Shown in pieces: positions 1-7,113 of a stretch of DNA of 64,000 nt. Made by a program: the position numbers and the translations under genes. The notes below the pieces were generated by a model. The model saw only the letters and a program-made list of their open reading frames with translations, ran no database searches and had not been told where the DNA came from. Every line of letters begins with the position of its first letter. Position 1 is the stretch's first letter. This DNA is from Devosia sp. (lineage in GTDB: Bacteria; Pseudomonadota; Alphaproteobacteria; Rhizobiales; Devosiaceae), in assembly GCF_028290625.1 (NCBI RefSeq), contig NZ_JAQGJM010000019.1:62001-126000 (forward strand), in the 5' to 3' direction.

Positions 1-21
1 GGAATACCGAGCCAGCAGTAG

Positions 22-75
22 CCCTCATGGTGAGGTGCGAGCCTTCGCGAGCCTCGAACCACGAGGGCGTGGCAC
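22..75. repeat. family A palindromic repeat, single arm
   Basis: One arm of a repeat found four times in the window (also 27271-27408, 48225-48381, 59064-59196). It runs from CCTCATGGTGAGG to CCACGAGGGCGTGGCAC and holds small internal dyads. Elsewhere two arms face each other; the partner arm here may lie upstream of the window. Confidence 0.85.
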
Positions 76-80
76 CGACC

Positions 81-842
81 TCACTTCGTCTGCAGCTCGA
101 ACACTCGCTTGCCGGCCCAAGCCCCCAGCGCAATCAAGATCAGCGCCAGCATCAATCCCAGCCCCACCTCGAACGTCCCCACCTCGCCCCGGAACAGCGC
201 CCGCACCGCATTGACGATGTGCTTGAACGGGTTGACGTCCGACAGCAATTGCAGCCATTGCGGCGCCAGGCTCATCGGCAGCAAAATGCCCGACAGCAGC
301 AGGATCGGCAGCGACACCATGTTGACCAGCGGCGCAAAAGCGTCCTCGCTCTTCATCGCCAGCCCTGCCGAATAGCTGAAATACGAGAACGCCGCGCCCA
401 GCAGCCCGATCATGATTATGCCCAGCACCGCCGCACCCACCGGGACGCGCAGCCCGAAAAACAGCGCGCAGACGATCAGGATGATCGCCTGGACCACCAG
501 CACCACAACGTCGCGCAGCACCCGCCCGGTGATCAGCGCGGTGCGGCTGGCCGGTGACACCAGTTCCCGATCAATCACCCCAGACCGCCACTCGGCGATA
601 ATGCCGAAGCCGACGAACGCCCCGCCGAAAATGCCGAGCTGAACCAGCAGTCCCGGTACAAACACCGTCCACGCATCCCCGGGCGGAAACCCCGGCGCAT
701 TGGCCAGGGGCACCAGCAACGGCCCGAACAGCGTCAGATACAAAATCGGCTGCAACACCCCAATCGCCACCCACATCGGCTGCCGCAACGACAGCCGCAT
801 GGCGCGGGTAAACACAGTCCAGGTATCGGAGAAGAAGGTCAT
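81..842 (-). CDS. ABC-2 type transporter permease (DrrB-like)
   Basis: Membrane subunit of a drug- or lipid-type exporter, 253 aa from the ATG at 842. Several hydrophobic segments are visible (around PMWVAIGVLQPILYLTLFG near the N-terminus, then QLGIFGGAFVGFGIIAEW and the IILIVCALFFGL region), with the EWRSG(V)IDRELVSP stretch typical of ABC-2 permeases. It lies downstream of its ATPase (1024-1983) on the same strand. GTG 890 and ATG 872 are upstream in-frame starts, but 890 sits inside a family C repeat and neither has a well-spaced ribosome site; GAGG lies about 11 nt before 842. Substrate unknown. Confidence 0.85.
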   Translation of the reverse strand: MTFFSDTWTVFTRAMRLSLRQPMWVAIGVLQPILYLTLFGPLLVPLANAPGFPPGDAWTVFVPGLLVQLGIFGGAFVGFGIIAEWRSGVIDRELVSPASRTALITGRVLRDVVVLVVQAIILIVCALFFGLRVPVGAAVLGIIMIGLLGAAFSYFSYSAGLAMKSEDAFAPLVNMVSLPILLLSGILLPMSLAPQWLQLLSDVNPFKHIVNAVRALFRGEVGTFEVGLGLMLALILIALGAWAGKRVFELQTK

Positions 843-886
843 GATCTTGCTAGCCTCTATTTTGGAAGGCATTGAACTTGCAGTCG

Positions 887-993
887 TCACCCTCCCCCTT
901 CGCGGGGAGGGATCAAGGGTGGGGGATGTCTAGCCCCGATCTGGCATCGTGGCTCCGAACACCCCCACCCAACCTCCCCCGTCGAGGGGGAGG
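887..993. repeat. family C G/C-rich inverted repeat
   Basis: Facing arms CACCCTCCCCCTTCGCGGGG (about 887-925) and CCCCCACCCAACCTCCCCC (about 960-993) lie between the ATPase and permease genes. Each arm has its own CCTCCCC/GGGGAGG hairpin. Related copies are at 12594-12663, 33827-34048 and 35522-35638. Confidence 0.75.
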
Positions 994-1023
994 AGCCGCA
1001 TCGCGGATGCGGCTACACGTGCG

Positions 1024-1983
1024 CTATTCCCGCAGCGACCGCCCCGTCAGCGTTAAAAACACATCATCCAGCGTCGGCCGGTTCACCTCGACGCCAATCG
1101 CTTCGATCCCCGCCTTGGTGAATTCCGCCAGCAGAACCGGCAGCGCCGAGCCACCATCCGGCACATGAAACCGCACGATATGCCCATCCGCCACCGGCAC
1201 GTCCGCCCCCGGCAACATGCCTGCCACACCCGCCGCCTCGACTGCGTCCTCGGCTCGCCGCAGCGTCAGCGTGATCGTATCGCCCGAAACGCGCTTCTTG
1301 AGTTCCGCCGGCGTACCCTCGGCAACGATCTTGCCCTGGTCGATGATCAGGATGCGATCGCTCAGCGAATCGGCCTCGTCCATGTAGTGGGTGGTAATGA
1401 ACACCGTGGTCCCCATCTCGTCGCGCAGCTTGCGGATATGGGTCCACAGGTTCGCCCGGCTTTGCGGGTCCAGCCCCGTCGACGGCTCGTCGAGAAACAC
1501 CAGTTTCGGCTCATGGATCAGCCCCATCACGATATCCAGCCGCCGCCGCTGCCCTCCCGACAGCGAGCCGCAATTGCGGTCCCACACATCCGCCAGGTCG
1601 AGATCAGCCAACAGTTTTCGCGCCCGTGCCTCGGCGGTCTTGGGGTCGATGCCATAGAGCTTGGCATGGCTGACGATTTCCTCGCCCGCCCGCGCTTCCG
1701 GAGCCGTCGAGCCCGCCTGGCTGACATATCCAATCGCCCGGCGCACTCCCACCGGATCGCCGCGCAGGTCATGCCCCGCCACCACCGCAGTGCCGCCAGT
1801 CGGCTCCAGCAACGTGCACAGCATCTTGAGCGTCGTCGTCTTGCCGGCCCCGTTGGGTCCAAGAAAGCCGACGATTTCGCCGGCTCGCACCGACAGATCG
1901 ACCCCGCGCACCGCCTCGATCGATTTGCCCTTCGCCTTGTAGGTCCGCTTCAAGTCCCGTGCTTCGATCATCGCCGTATCCAT
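1024..1983 (-). CDS. ABC transporter ATP-binding protein (DrrA-like)
   Basis: ATPase subunit of the exporter, 319 aa. Walker A GPNGAGKTT is at residues 42-50, the signature LSGGQRRRLD at 141-150, Walker B LVFLDEPSTGLDP just after, and an ITTHYMDEAD H-loop near residue 200. The C-terminal ~90 residues match the DrrA-type extension that ends in VEVNRPTLDDVFLTLTGR. GGAGAG stands about 7 nt before the ATG at 1983. It precedes the permease and is divergent from a MarR regulator, whose operator lies in the shared 109-bp gap, so repression by that regulator is likely (inference). Confidence 0.93.
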   Translation of the reverse strand: MDTAMIEARDLKRTYKAKGKSIEAVRGVDLSVRAGEIVGFLGPNGAGKTTTLKMLCTLLEPTGGTAVVAGHDLRGDPVGVRRAIGYVSQAGSTAPEARAGEEIVSHAKLYGIDPKTAEARARKLLADLDLADVWDRNCGSLSGGQRRRLDIVMGLIHEPKLVFLDEPSTGLDPQSRANLWTHIRKLRDEMGTTVFITTHYMDEADSLSDRILIIDQGKIVAEGTPAELKKRVSGDTITLTLRRAEDAVEAAGVAGMLPGADVPVADGHIVRFHVPDGGSALPVLLAEFTKAGIEAIGVEVNRPTLDDVFLTLTGRSLRE

Positions 1984-2057
1984 TCGAACTCTCCGTCGTC
2001 CCGGTGCACTCAGACAAATTGCTTAGGTCCCGCTCAGGGCAGAACATGTCAGCAGCC

Positions 2058-2086
2058 TTGCGCCGAGAACTATCTTGATCTATAAT
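2058..2086 (+). promoter_or_regulatory. candidate promoter of the marR gene
   Basis: TTGCGC (2058-2063), 17-bp spacer, perfect TATAAT (2081-2086). The predicted start site falls at about 2092-2094, on the ATG at 2093, implying a leaderless mRNA. Confidence 0.5.
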
Positions 2087-2106
2087 TATCTTATGAATCA
2101 AGATAA
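2071..2106. promoter_or_regulatory. probable MarR operator
   Basis: TTATCTT (2086-2092) and AAGATAA (2100-2106) form a perfect 7-bp inverted repeat around 7 bp that contain the start codon. A further arm TATCTTGAT (2071-2079) pairs perfectly with ATCAAGATA (2097-2105). It overlaps the -10 box, the usual place for MarR autorepression. Confidence 0.6.
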
Positions 2107-2716
2107 CCAAACGTCAAGCGATAATTTGAATGCCGGCGTCTGGGCGACTCCGCAGGGGGCTCGTCTGCAGCAGGCGGTTCGCGCCAACCAGACCGCCAGC
2201 GACATGTTCGATGATTGCCTGGCTCGCTTCATGGGCATCAACCGCACCGACGCGCGCTGCATGGACATTATCGAGCGCCACGGTCGGGTCACCGCAGGCC
2301 AGCTGGCAAGCGACAGTGGCCTTACCACCGGGGCGGTGACCGTCGTCATCGATCGGCTCGAAGCCATCGGCTATGTCGTGCGCGAGCGCGATCCCGCGGA
2401 TCGCCGCAAGGTCTGGATCAAAATCACGCAGCTGGCCGGAGACTTGTCGGACCGGCTGTTCAGCCATTTCCAGCTGATCGGACCGGCCATGCTGGCCCGC
2501 TTCACGCCCGATCAGCTCGCCGCCATCATCGAATTCCTCGAGGTCGGCAGCCAGATCAATCGCGATCTATCATTCCTACTCGAACAGCATGTCCAGCGCG
2601 GCACGCTCTCGGCGGAGACGCGCATGATCAACGCCCGCGCCTTCCAGCGCGATGCGGGCGTGAAGATGAAGGCCATAGTCGCGGCACTGGAAAATGGCGG
2701 AAAGCTGGAGGACTGA
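2093..2716 (+). CDS. MarR family transcriptional regulator
   Basis: Winged-helix regulator, 207 aa from ATG 2093. The recognition region VTAGQLASDSGLTTGAVTVV is followed by the wing signature RERDPADRRK, both typical of MarR. The family's ligands are often phenolic or toxic compounds. It is divergent from the ABC exporter and likely represses both itself and the exporter through the dyad that covers its start codon. There is no Shine-Dalgarno before the ATG; a TTG at 2075 in the same frame lies upstream of the predicted transcript start and is rejected. About 37 residues precede the first helix, a little longer than usual. Confidence 0.88.
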   Translation: MNQDNQTSSDNLNAGVWATPQGARLQQAVRANQTASDMFDDCLARFMGINRTDARCMDIIERHGRVTAGQLASDSGLTTGAVTVVIDRLEAIGYVVRERDPADRRKVWIKITQLAGDLSDRLFSHFQLIGPAMLARFTPDQLAAIIEFLEVGSQINRDLSFLLEQHVQRGTLSAETRMINARAFQRDAGVKMKAIVAALENGGKLED

Positions 2717-2720
2717 GGCG

Positions 2721-3611
2721 CTACTCCGCCGCTTCAGCCAGCGGCACGCGCGTATCCAGATTGCCCATGGACTGCACGATGTGGTTGGCCAGCACGTCGT
2801 AAATCCCGCCATAGGCGTGGCTGCCACGCATCAGCGCGATTTGCGCATCGCCCAGTCGGGGCAGGCCATGTTCTTCGCCCAGCACTCGCATGCCCGGCTG
2901 CAGTGCGCTTTCAGGCAAAAATCCGACGGCCAGGTCCGACAGCACTGCGCTCGAAATCGCCGTAGCGTTGGATGACGTATAGGCGATGCGGTAATCCTTG
3001 CCGACGCGGTTGAGCGCCTCCACGGCATCGACCCGCCAGATACAGGTCTGCGATCCGCTCGCCAGCGGCATCGGCTCGCTCGCCAGTGCACGCCCGCCAT
3101 GGCTGGCCACCCAGAACATCTTTTCGGTGCGGAAGAGCTCGCCGAAATTCTGGTCGGTCCCCTGGGTGAAAACGATCAGGTCGTACTTCCCCGCCTTCAT
3201 CCCCTCCAGCAATTGCTCGGACGCCATGCAGGCGACGTCGACGGCAATCTTGGGATGGGTGCGCTGAAAACTCGATAGAATCACCGGCAGCAACCGCACC
3301 GCATAATCGTCCGGCACCCCGAAGCGGATCGAGCCCGCCAGATCCCCTTCAGAGAAGTGGTCCATGATTTCGGCATTGGTGCGCAGCATTTTTCGCGCCC
3401 GCGCATACAGCACTTCGCCATGCTGGGTCAGCGACACGCTACGCCCGTCGCGCGTCAAAAGCGGGTGGCCCAAACGCTCTTCCAGGCGCTTGATCTGCAT
3501 CGATACGGCCGATTGGGTCTTGTTCACCCGCCGCGCCGCTTCGGTGAAACTGCCGCAATCGGCGATAGCGCAAAAGCTCTGCAATTGGTCCAGATCGAGG
3601 GGGGCGGTCAT
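2721..3611 (-). CDS. LysR family transcriptional regulator
   Basis: LysR-type regulator, 296 aa, the normal family length. The N-terminal helix-turn-helix reads FCAIADCGSFTEAARRVNKTQSAVSMQIKRLE, and residues ~90-290 form the periplasmic-binding-like effector domain (SIRFGVPDDYA..., then KIAVDVACMASEQLLEGM). It converges on the MarR gene with a 4-bp gap and is divergent from a DUF1127 gene at 3763. The 151-bp divergent gap may hold its own operator; no clear T-N11-A dyad was identified. The effector and targets cannot be deduced. Confidence 0.92.
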   Translation of the reverse strand: MTAPLDLDQLQSFCAIADCGSFTEAARRVNKTQSAVSMQIKRLEERLGHPLLTRDGRSVSLTQHGEVLYARARKMLRTNAEIMDHFSEGDLAGSIRFGVPDDYAVRLLPVILSSFQRTHPKIAVDVACMASEQLLEGMKAGKYDLIVFTQGTDQNFGELFRTEKMFWVASHGGRALASEPMPLASGSQTCIWRVDAVEALNRVGKDYRIAYTSSNATAISSAVLSDLAVGFLPESALQPGMRVLGEEHGLPRLGDAQIALMRGSHAYGGIYDVLANHIVQSMGNLDTRVPLAEAAE

Positions 3612-3762
3612 CGGATGATCCCATCACTGAAATTGATCGAGTGAATGAAATCTATTTGTTAGACGAATGGATGTCCAGAGCGTTATCTCATACCCATCGG
3701 CGCCAAAACGGCGCTGAATCCCGCCGGTCCCTTCGGCAAAACAATATTTCTGGAGAATTCCC

Positions 3763-4023
3763 ATGGCTCTCTCGCTTTCCGGCGAGCGGCCCTCCGCGGC
3801 CGCCATGCCCGTCAGTCCCTTCGCCGTGCTCGTCCGCTGGGTTGCCAAAACCCAAGCCGCGCGCACCCGCCGGACTGCGCTGGCCGCCCTATTGGAACTG
3901 GACCACAATCGCCTCAATGATCTTGGCATCGATCGCCAGGACGTGGTCGATGCCATGCGCCTCAATGGCACCGCTGCCGGCCGTAGGCTGACCGCCGCCC
4001 GCGCCGTCAAAGCCCGGCTCTGA
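3763..4023 (+). CDS. DUF1127 domain protein
   Basis: Small basic protein of 86 aa. Residues ~34-62 match DUF1127 (YjiS-like): ARTRRTALAALLELDHNRL followed by NDLGIDRQDV. DUF1127 proteins are arginine-rich and in several alphaproteobacteria are linked to RNA handling, phosphate metabolism or stress; the role here is unknown. GGAG lies 8 nt before the ATG. The divergent LysR neighbour may control it, and the RNA candidate at 4118-4287 could be its 3' UTR. Confidence 0.75.
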   Translation: MALSLSGERPSAAAMPVSPFAVLVRWVAKTQAARTRRTALAALLELDHNRLNDLGIDRQDVVDAMRLNGTAAGRRLTAARAVKARL

Positions 4024-4117
4024 GCGAATAGCACCAGCTTATCGCTGCGATCTGGTGTCGCAGCGTGATGGCTGCCTTGTTTCTGACGAAACCGGCGCTC
4101 ACCACATCCGGACTGGA

Positions 4118-4287
4118 GTGCCCCCGGCTTCAGTCGCGCTTGAAATTGCGCATGGTTTTCGCCATGTGCCTCCTCGTTGGCATGAATTGTCCGTCCGGAT
4201 TGCTCGTGCCATCTCCCGGGCCGGTTTTGCCACCGGCCTATCCTGATGACTTGCCGGATGAGCGCCTCGCGCTTGTCCGGCTTTTTT
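4118..4287 (+). ncRNA. candidate structured small RNA or long 3' UTR
   Basis: The 366-bp gap between DUF1127 and the GST gene has no convincing gene but three hairpins in a row: GCGCATGG/CCATGTGC (4148-4169), GGCCGGT/ACCGGCC (4219-4238) and a terminator (4253-4287). A CCTCCTC stretch (4169-4175), complementary to Shine-Dalgarno sequences, lies mostly unpaired after the first hairpin. Rhizobial trans-acting sRNAs of the CCUCCUC-loop type look similar. The 5' end is not defined and no clear promoter was seen. Confidence 0.35.
4253..4287 (+). terminator. Rho-independent terminator
   Basis: 13-bp stem (4253-4265 with 4269-4281, two G-U pairs), CTC loop, then six T (4282-4287). It lies 230 bp after DUF1127 and 102 bp before the GST start. 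Confidence 0.85.
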
Positions 4288-4389
4288 GTTGGGCCCGGCC
4301 AAAAAATCTGTCTCCTATGTCGGAAAGCATGTTGGTCACTCGTCGCTAGGGAAAGCCCGCCAACACGCAATCCTCTGGAGCCGCCTCCC

Positions 4390-5043
4390 ATGACCCCGAC
4401 CATCACTGCCTTTGAAAGCTCGCCCGATCGCGGCCGGGGACTGGCGCGTGACATGCGCGTTCGCTGGGCGCTCGAAGAAGTCGGCCAGCCGTACGATGTC
4501 CGGCTGGTTTCGTTCAAGACGATGAAGGAGCCTGCCCATCTGGCGCTCCAGCCGTTCGGGCAGATCCCCACCTACGAGGAAGGCGACCTCGCCCTGTTCG
4601 AGACAGGATCCATCGTGCTCCACATTGCCGAGCACCATGCGGGCCTGTTGCCGGAGGATGCCAATGGCAGGGCGCGCGCCATCACCTGGATGTTTGCAGC
4701 CGTCGGCACCGTGGAGCCGCCGATCCTTGAATTGGAGACCCTCAAATTCAGGGAGGGCGACAAGCCCTGGTTCGAACAGCGCCTGCCGCTGGTCAAGGAT
4801 CGCATCCGCGACCGGCTGAACCAGCTTGCCGCTCGCCTTGGCGATGCCGATTGGCTCGACGGCGCCTTCACCGTCGGGGATTTGATGATGGTGCACGTGC
4901 TGCTTAGGGTGCGTCCATCGGGTCTGCTGGCGGAATTTCCGACCCTCGCCGCCTACACCGCCCGCGCCGAAGCCCGACCCGCCTACCTGCGGGCGTTCGC
5001 TGCACAATTGGCGGTTGCGACGGGCAAGTCACCAGTCAGCTAA
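4390..5043 (+). CDS. glutathione S-transferase family protein
   Basis: 217 aa. The thioredoxin-like N-terminal domain covers residues ~1-85 (AFESSPDRGRGLARDMRVRW, then PFGQIPTYEEGD with the conserved cis-Pro, and FETGSIVLHIAEHHAG with the glutathione-binding E-[ST] pair). The helical C-terminal domain follows (WLDGAFTVGDLMMVHVLLRV, the usual DxxxxADxxL-like region). Function is conjugation or redox use of glutathione; the substrate is unknown. The ATG at 4390 has GGAG 9 nt upstream; in-frame sequence before it runs through the terminator and is rejected. Its last 8 bp overlap the convergent PilZ gene. Confidence 0.88.
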   Translation: MTPTITAFESSPDRGRGLARDMRVRWALEEVGQPYDVRLVSFKTMKEPAHLALQPFGQIPTYEEGDLALFETGSIVLHIAEHHAGLLPEDANGRARAITWMFAAVGTVEPPILELETLKFREGDKPWFEQRLPLVKDRIRDRLNQLAARLGDADWLDGAFTVGDLMMVHVLLRVRPSGLLAEFPTLAAYTARAEARPAYLRAFAAQLAVATGKSPVS

Positions 5044-5281
5044 AGCTGACGCCCAGCTCGGTCTCGCGCCGCCAGATCACCTTGCAGGCAAAGCTGCGCT
5101 TGTCGTCCAGCACTAGTTGGAATGTGTCGGGAACGCCGATGATGCTGGCCACACGCAATTGCGCGCCCGCATCCGAGAGATTGCGCACGGTGCAGGCAAA
5201 GGTCGAAAACCCGTCATTGACCACGATCCGCGCGCCCTTGAGCGTGCGTTGGCGGGGGAGGGCGCGTCGTTCCGCGTCCAT
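5036..5281 (-). CDS. PilZ domain protein
   Basis: 81 aa, essentially one PilZ domain. The cyclic-di-GMP signature is intact: RxxxR as RALPR at residues 6-10 and NxSxxG as NLSDAG. The family binds cyclic-di-GMP and passes the signal to a partner, often for motility or surface polysaccharide. With no other domain it probably acts by protein contact. Its end overlaps the GST stop on the opposite strand by 8 bp. Two diguanylate-type proteins elsewhere in the window (16428, 50322) belong to the same signalling system. Confidence 0.85.
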   Translation of the reverse strand: MDAERRALPRQRTLKGARIVVNDGFSTFACTVRNLSDAGAQLRVASIIGVPDTFQLVLDDKRSFACKVIWRRETELGVSFS

Positions 5282-5307
5282 GAGGCTACCTCGCGACTAG
5301 AGCGTTT

Positions 5308-5817
5308 TCACGGGAGTTGGGCGAACCCATCCTTGAAGCCGTTCAGCGACACCGGAATGCCGATGCCCTCCTCGGGGGTCTTGAATACCACGAAAATGGC
5401 GTCCTTGCCGGTCGACAGCGTGTCGATCATCTTGTCGTCGAGCACCACCTCGGCGACGCAGCCATTGGGCAGGCAGCGCACGAAGGCGACGCGGCCCATA
5501 TCCTTGCCATCGACATTGAGGCCGAGCCCGTTCGGCAGCAGCACGCCGAGCGGCGCCAGCACTCGCAGCAGGCGCGCCTGTTGGTCGGCGGTCTTCAGCA
5601 CAATCACCGATAGCCCCACATTGGGCTGGTCCTCGGCCATCACGTTCTGGATGATGGCGCATTGCTCGAAGCTCGCGCCCGGGGGCGTGTCGCAGCTCAT
5701 CTGCCAGTCGCCGAACTGAGCGCGTACCACGCCCTGGCCGAGAGCGGCGCCCCCGGCGAGCGCCAAAACCGTCGCGGTCAGCCCTGCGAGGACCAGATTG
5801 CGCTTCAAAATCGCCAT
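5308..5817 (-). CDS. invasion-associated locus B (IalB) family protein
   Basis: 169 aa from the ATG at 5817, giving a signal peptide (KRNLVLAGLTATVLALAGG...ALG). The mature part matches the IalB family: VRAQFGDWQMSC, a Cys pair around CDTPPGASFEQC, and VRCLPNGCVAE with two further cysteines. The name comes from Bartonella; in free-living Rhizobiales the role is unknown and probably periplasmic. A longer in-frame start at 5928 would put 37 unlikely residues before the signal peptide. Confidence 0.82.
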   Translation of the reverse strand: MAILKRNLVLAGLTATVLALAGGAALGQGVVRAQFGDWQMSCDTPPGASFEQCAIIQNVMAEDQPNVGLSVIVLKTADQQARLLRVLAPLGVLLPNGLGLNVDGKDMGRVAFVRCLPNGCVAEVVLDDKMIDTLSTGKDAIFVVFKTPEEGIGIPVSLNGFKDGFAQLP

Positions 5818-6023
5818 CACTCGATCAATTCTCCCGTCGAATCGCGCAAGCGCGAGGACTAATGCCTGTTTCCGACAGGTGCCTTGCCCTGTCAACCAAG
5901 CCCGATTTGCGGGCGATATGGGCTGCAAAGTGCGGCGAGGGTGAGGCCATTTTCAAGGGGTGGGCACATTATGACGCATGGGGATGGCGTATCGGCAGAA
6001 TGGACTTGGCTCCGGCGATGTGA

Positions 6024-6060
6024 TTTAGCTCGGAGTTGAGTTTAGCGCTCCGAGGTTGAG
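6024..6060. repeat. imperfect direct repeat with hairpin upstream of coxB
   Basis: TTTAGCTCGGAGTTGAG (6024-6040) is followed at once by a near copy (6041-6060). Together they form the inverted pair CTCGGAG (6029-6035) and CTCCGAG (6048-6054). It lies 18 bp before the first coxB start. Confidence 0.5.
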
Positions 6061-6077
6061 TCGGGGCGGCGTTTGCT

Positions 6078-7088
6078 ATGCCGCACTTTACCCCTCAATC
6101 CTGGCGCCGCGCACCAATGGCAGTCTATAGGGGGTTTTCGGTGACCGGACAGTTCAACAGGCGTTTGGGAGCCGTAGCAGCCGCCGCGCTGTCGTTCCTG
6201 CCAGCAGTGGCATGGGCGCAGGAGGCAGTGCCCGAGAGTGGCAGCCAGCCATTGCCCGGCGAGTACTCGCTCCAGCGTTCCGTGACGCCGATCATGGACT
6301 CCATCGTCGCCTTCCATAACGGCATTCTGCTGTGGACATGCGGCCTGATCGTGGGCCTGGTCCTGGTTCTGATCATCATCGTGGCCGTGCGCTTCAATGC
6401 CAAGGCCAACCCGGTCCCCTCCAAGACCACCCACAATACCCTGGTGGAAATCCTCTGGACCGTGCTGCCGATCATCGTGCTGATCGTCATCGCTATCCCG
6501 TCCTTCGGCGTGCTGTCGGACCAGCTGACGACGCCTGACGGGCAGCGCAAATATCTCGGCTCCAACATCTTCTCGTTCGGCGATGTCGCGGTTCCTGCCC
6601 CTGAGCTGACCGTCAAGGCGACGGGCAACCAGTGGTACTGGGATTATGAATATGTCGACCAGGCCAAGAGCTTCTCGTCCAACATCCTTGGCGAAACCGA
6701 TCCGAACGGCCAGGGCGTCGACCGTCCGACGCTGAAGCCGGGCCAACCGCGCCTGCTGGCGGTGGACAATGAGCTGGTCGTGCCGGTCAACACCACCGTG
6801 CGCGTTCAGGTGACTGCCGATCCGGGTGGCGTAATCCACGCCTTCGCGGTGCCTGCATTCGGCATCAAGATCGACGCCGTTCCCGGCCGTCTCAATGAAA
6901 CCTGGTTCAATGCGCGCGAAACCGGCATATTCTATGGCCAGTGCTCGGAACTGTGCGGCAAGGATCATGCCTTCATGCCGATCGCTGTGCGGGTCGTGAC
7001 CAAGGAAGAATTTACTGCGTTCATGGCGTCGTTCGAGAGCAGTGGCGACTATGCGACCGCCAATGCCACCCTCGCAGCAGTCAAATAA
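6078..7088 (+). CDS. coxB: cytochrome c oxidase subunit II
   Basis: Accepts electrons from cytochrome c through the CuA centre and feeds subunit I. After a signal peptide ending near AVAWA-QE there are two membrane segments (NGILLWTCGLIVGLVLVLIII and ILWTVLPIIVLIVIAIPSF). The CuA ligands are present: the aromatic NQWYWDYEY patch, HAFAVPAFGIK, and GQCSELCGKDHAFM. Length is normal for alphaproteobacteria. Start is uncertain: ATG 6078 gives 336 aa, but the GTG at 6141 follows AGGGGG by 6 nt and gives a tidier signal peptide (315 aa). First gene of the oxidase operon. Confidence 0.95.
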   Translation: MPHFTPQSWRRAPMAVYRGFSVTGQFNRRLGAVAAAALSFLPAVAWAQEAVPESGSQPLPGEYSLQRSVTPIMDSIVAFHNGILLWTCGLIVGLVLVLIIIVAVRFNAKANPVPSKTTHNTLVEILWTVLPIIVLIVIAIPSFGVLSDQLTTPDGQRKYLGSNIFSFGDVAVPAPELTVKATGNQWYWDYEYVDQAKSFSSNILGETDPNGQGVDRPTLKPGQPRLLAVDNELVVPVNTTVRVQVTADPGGVIHAFAVPAFGIKIDAVPGRLNETWFNARETGIFYGQCSELCGKDHAFMPIAVRVVTKEEFTAFMASFESSGDYATANATLAAVK

Positions 7089-7113
7089 GAATAAGGGTTA
7101 GGGGACTTCAGCC

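Noticed and set aside
4024..4389. Open frames in the gap before the GST gene (for example 4055-4246 and 4065-4349)
   Set aside because: Short, without a ribosome site, overlapping the hairpins and terminator, and without recognisable domains.
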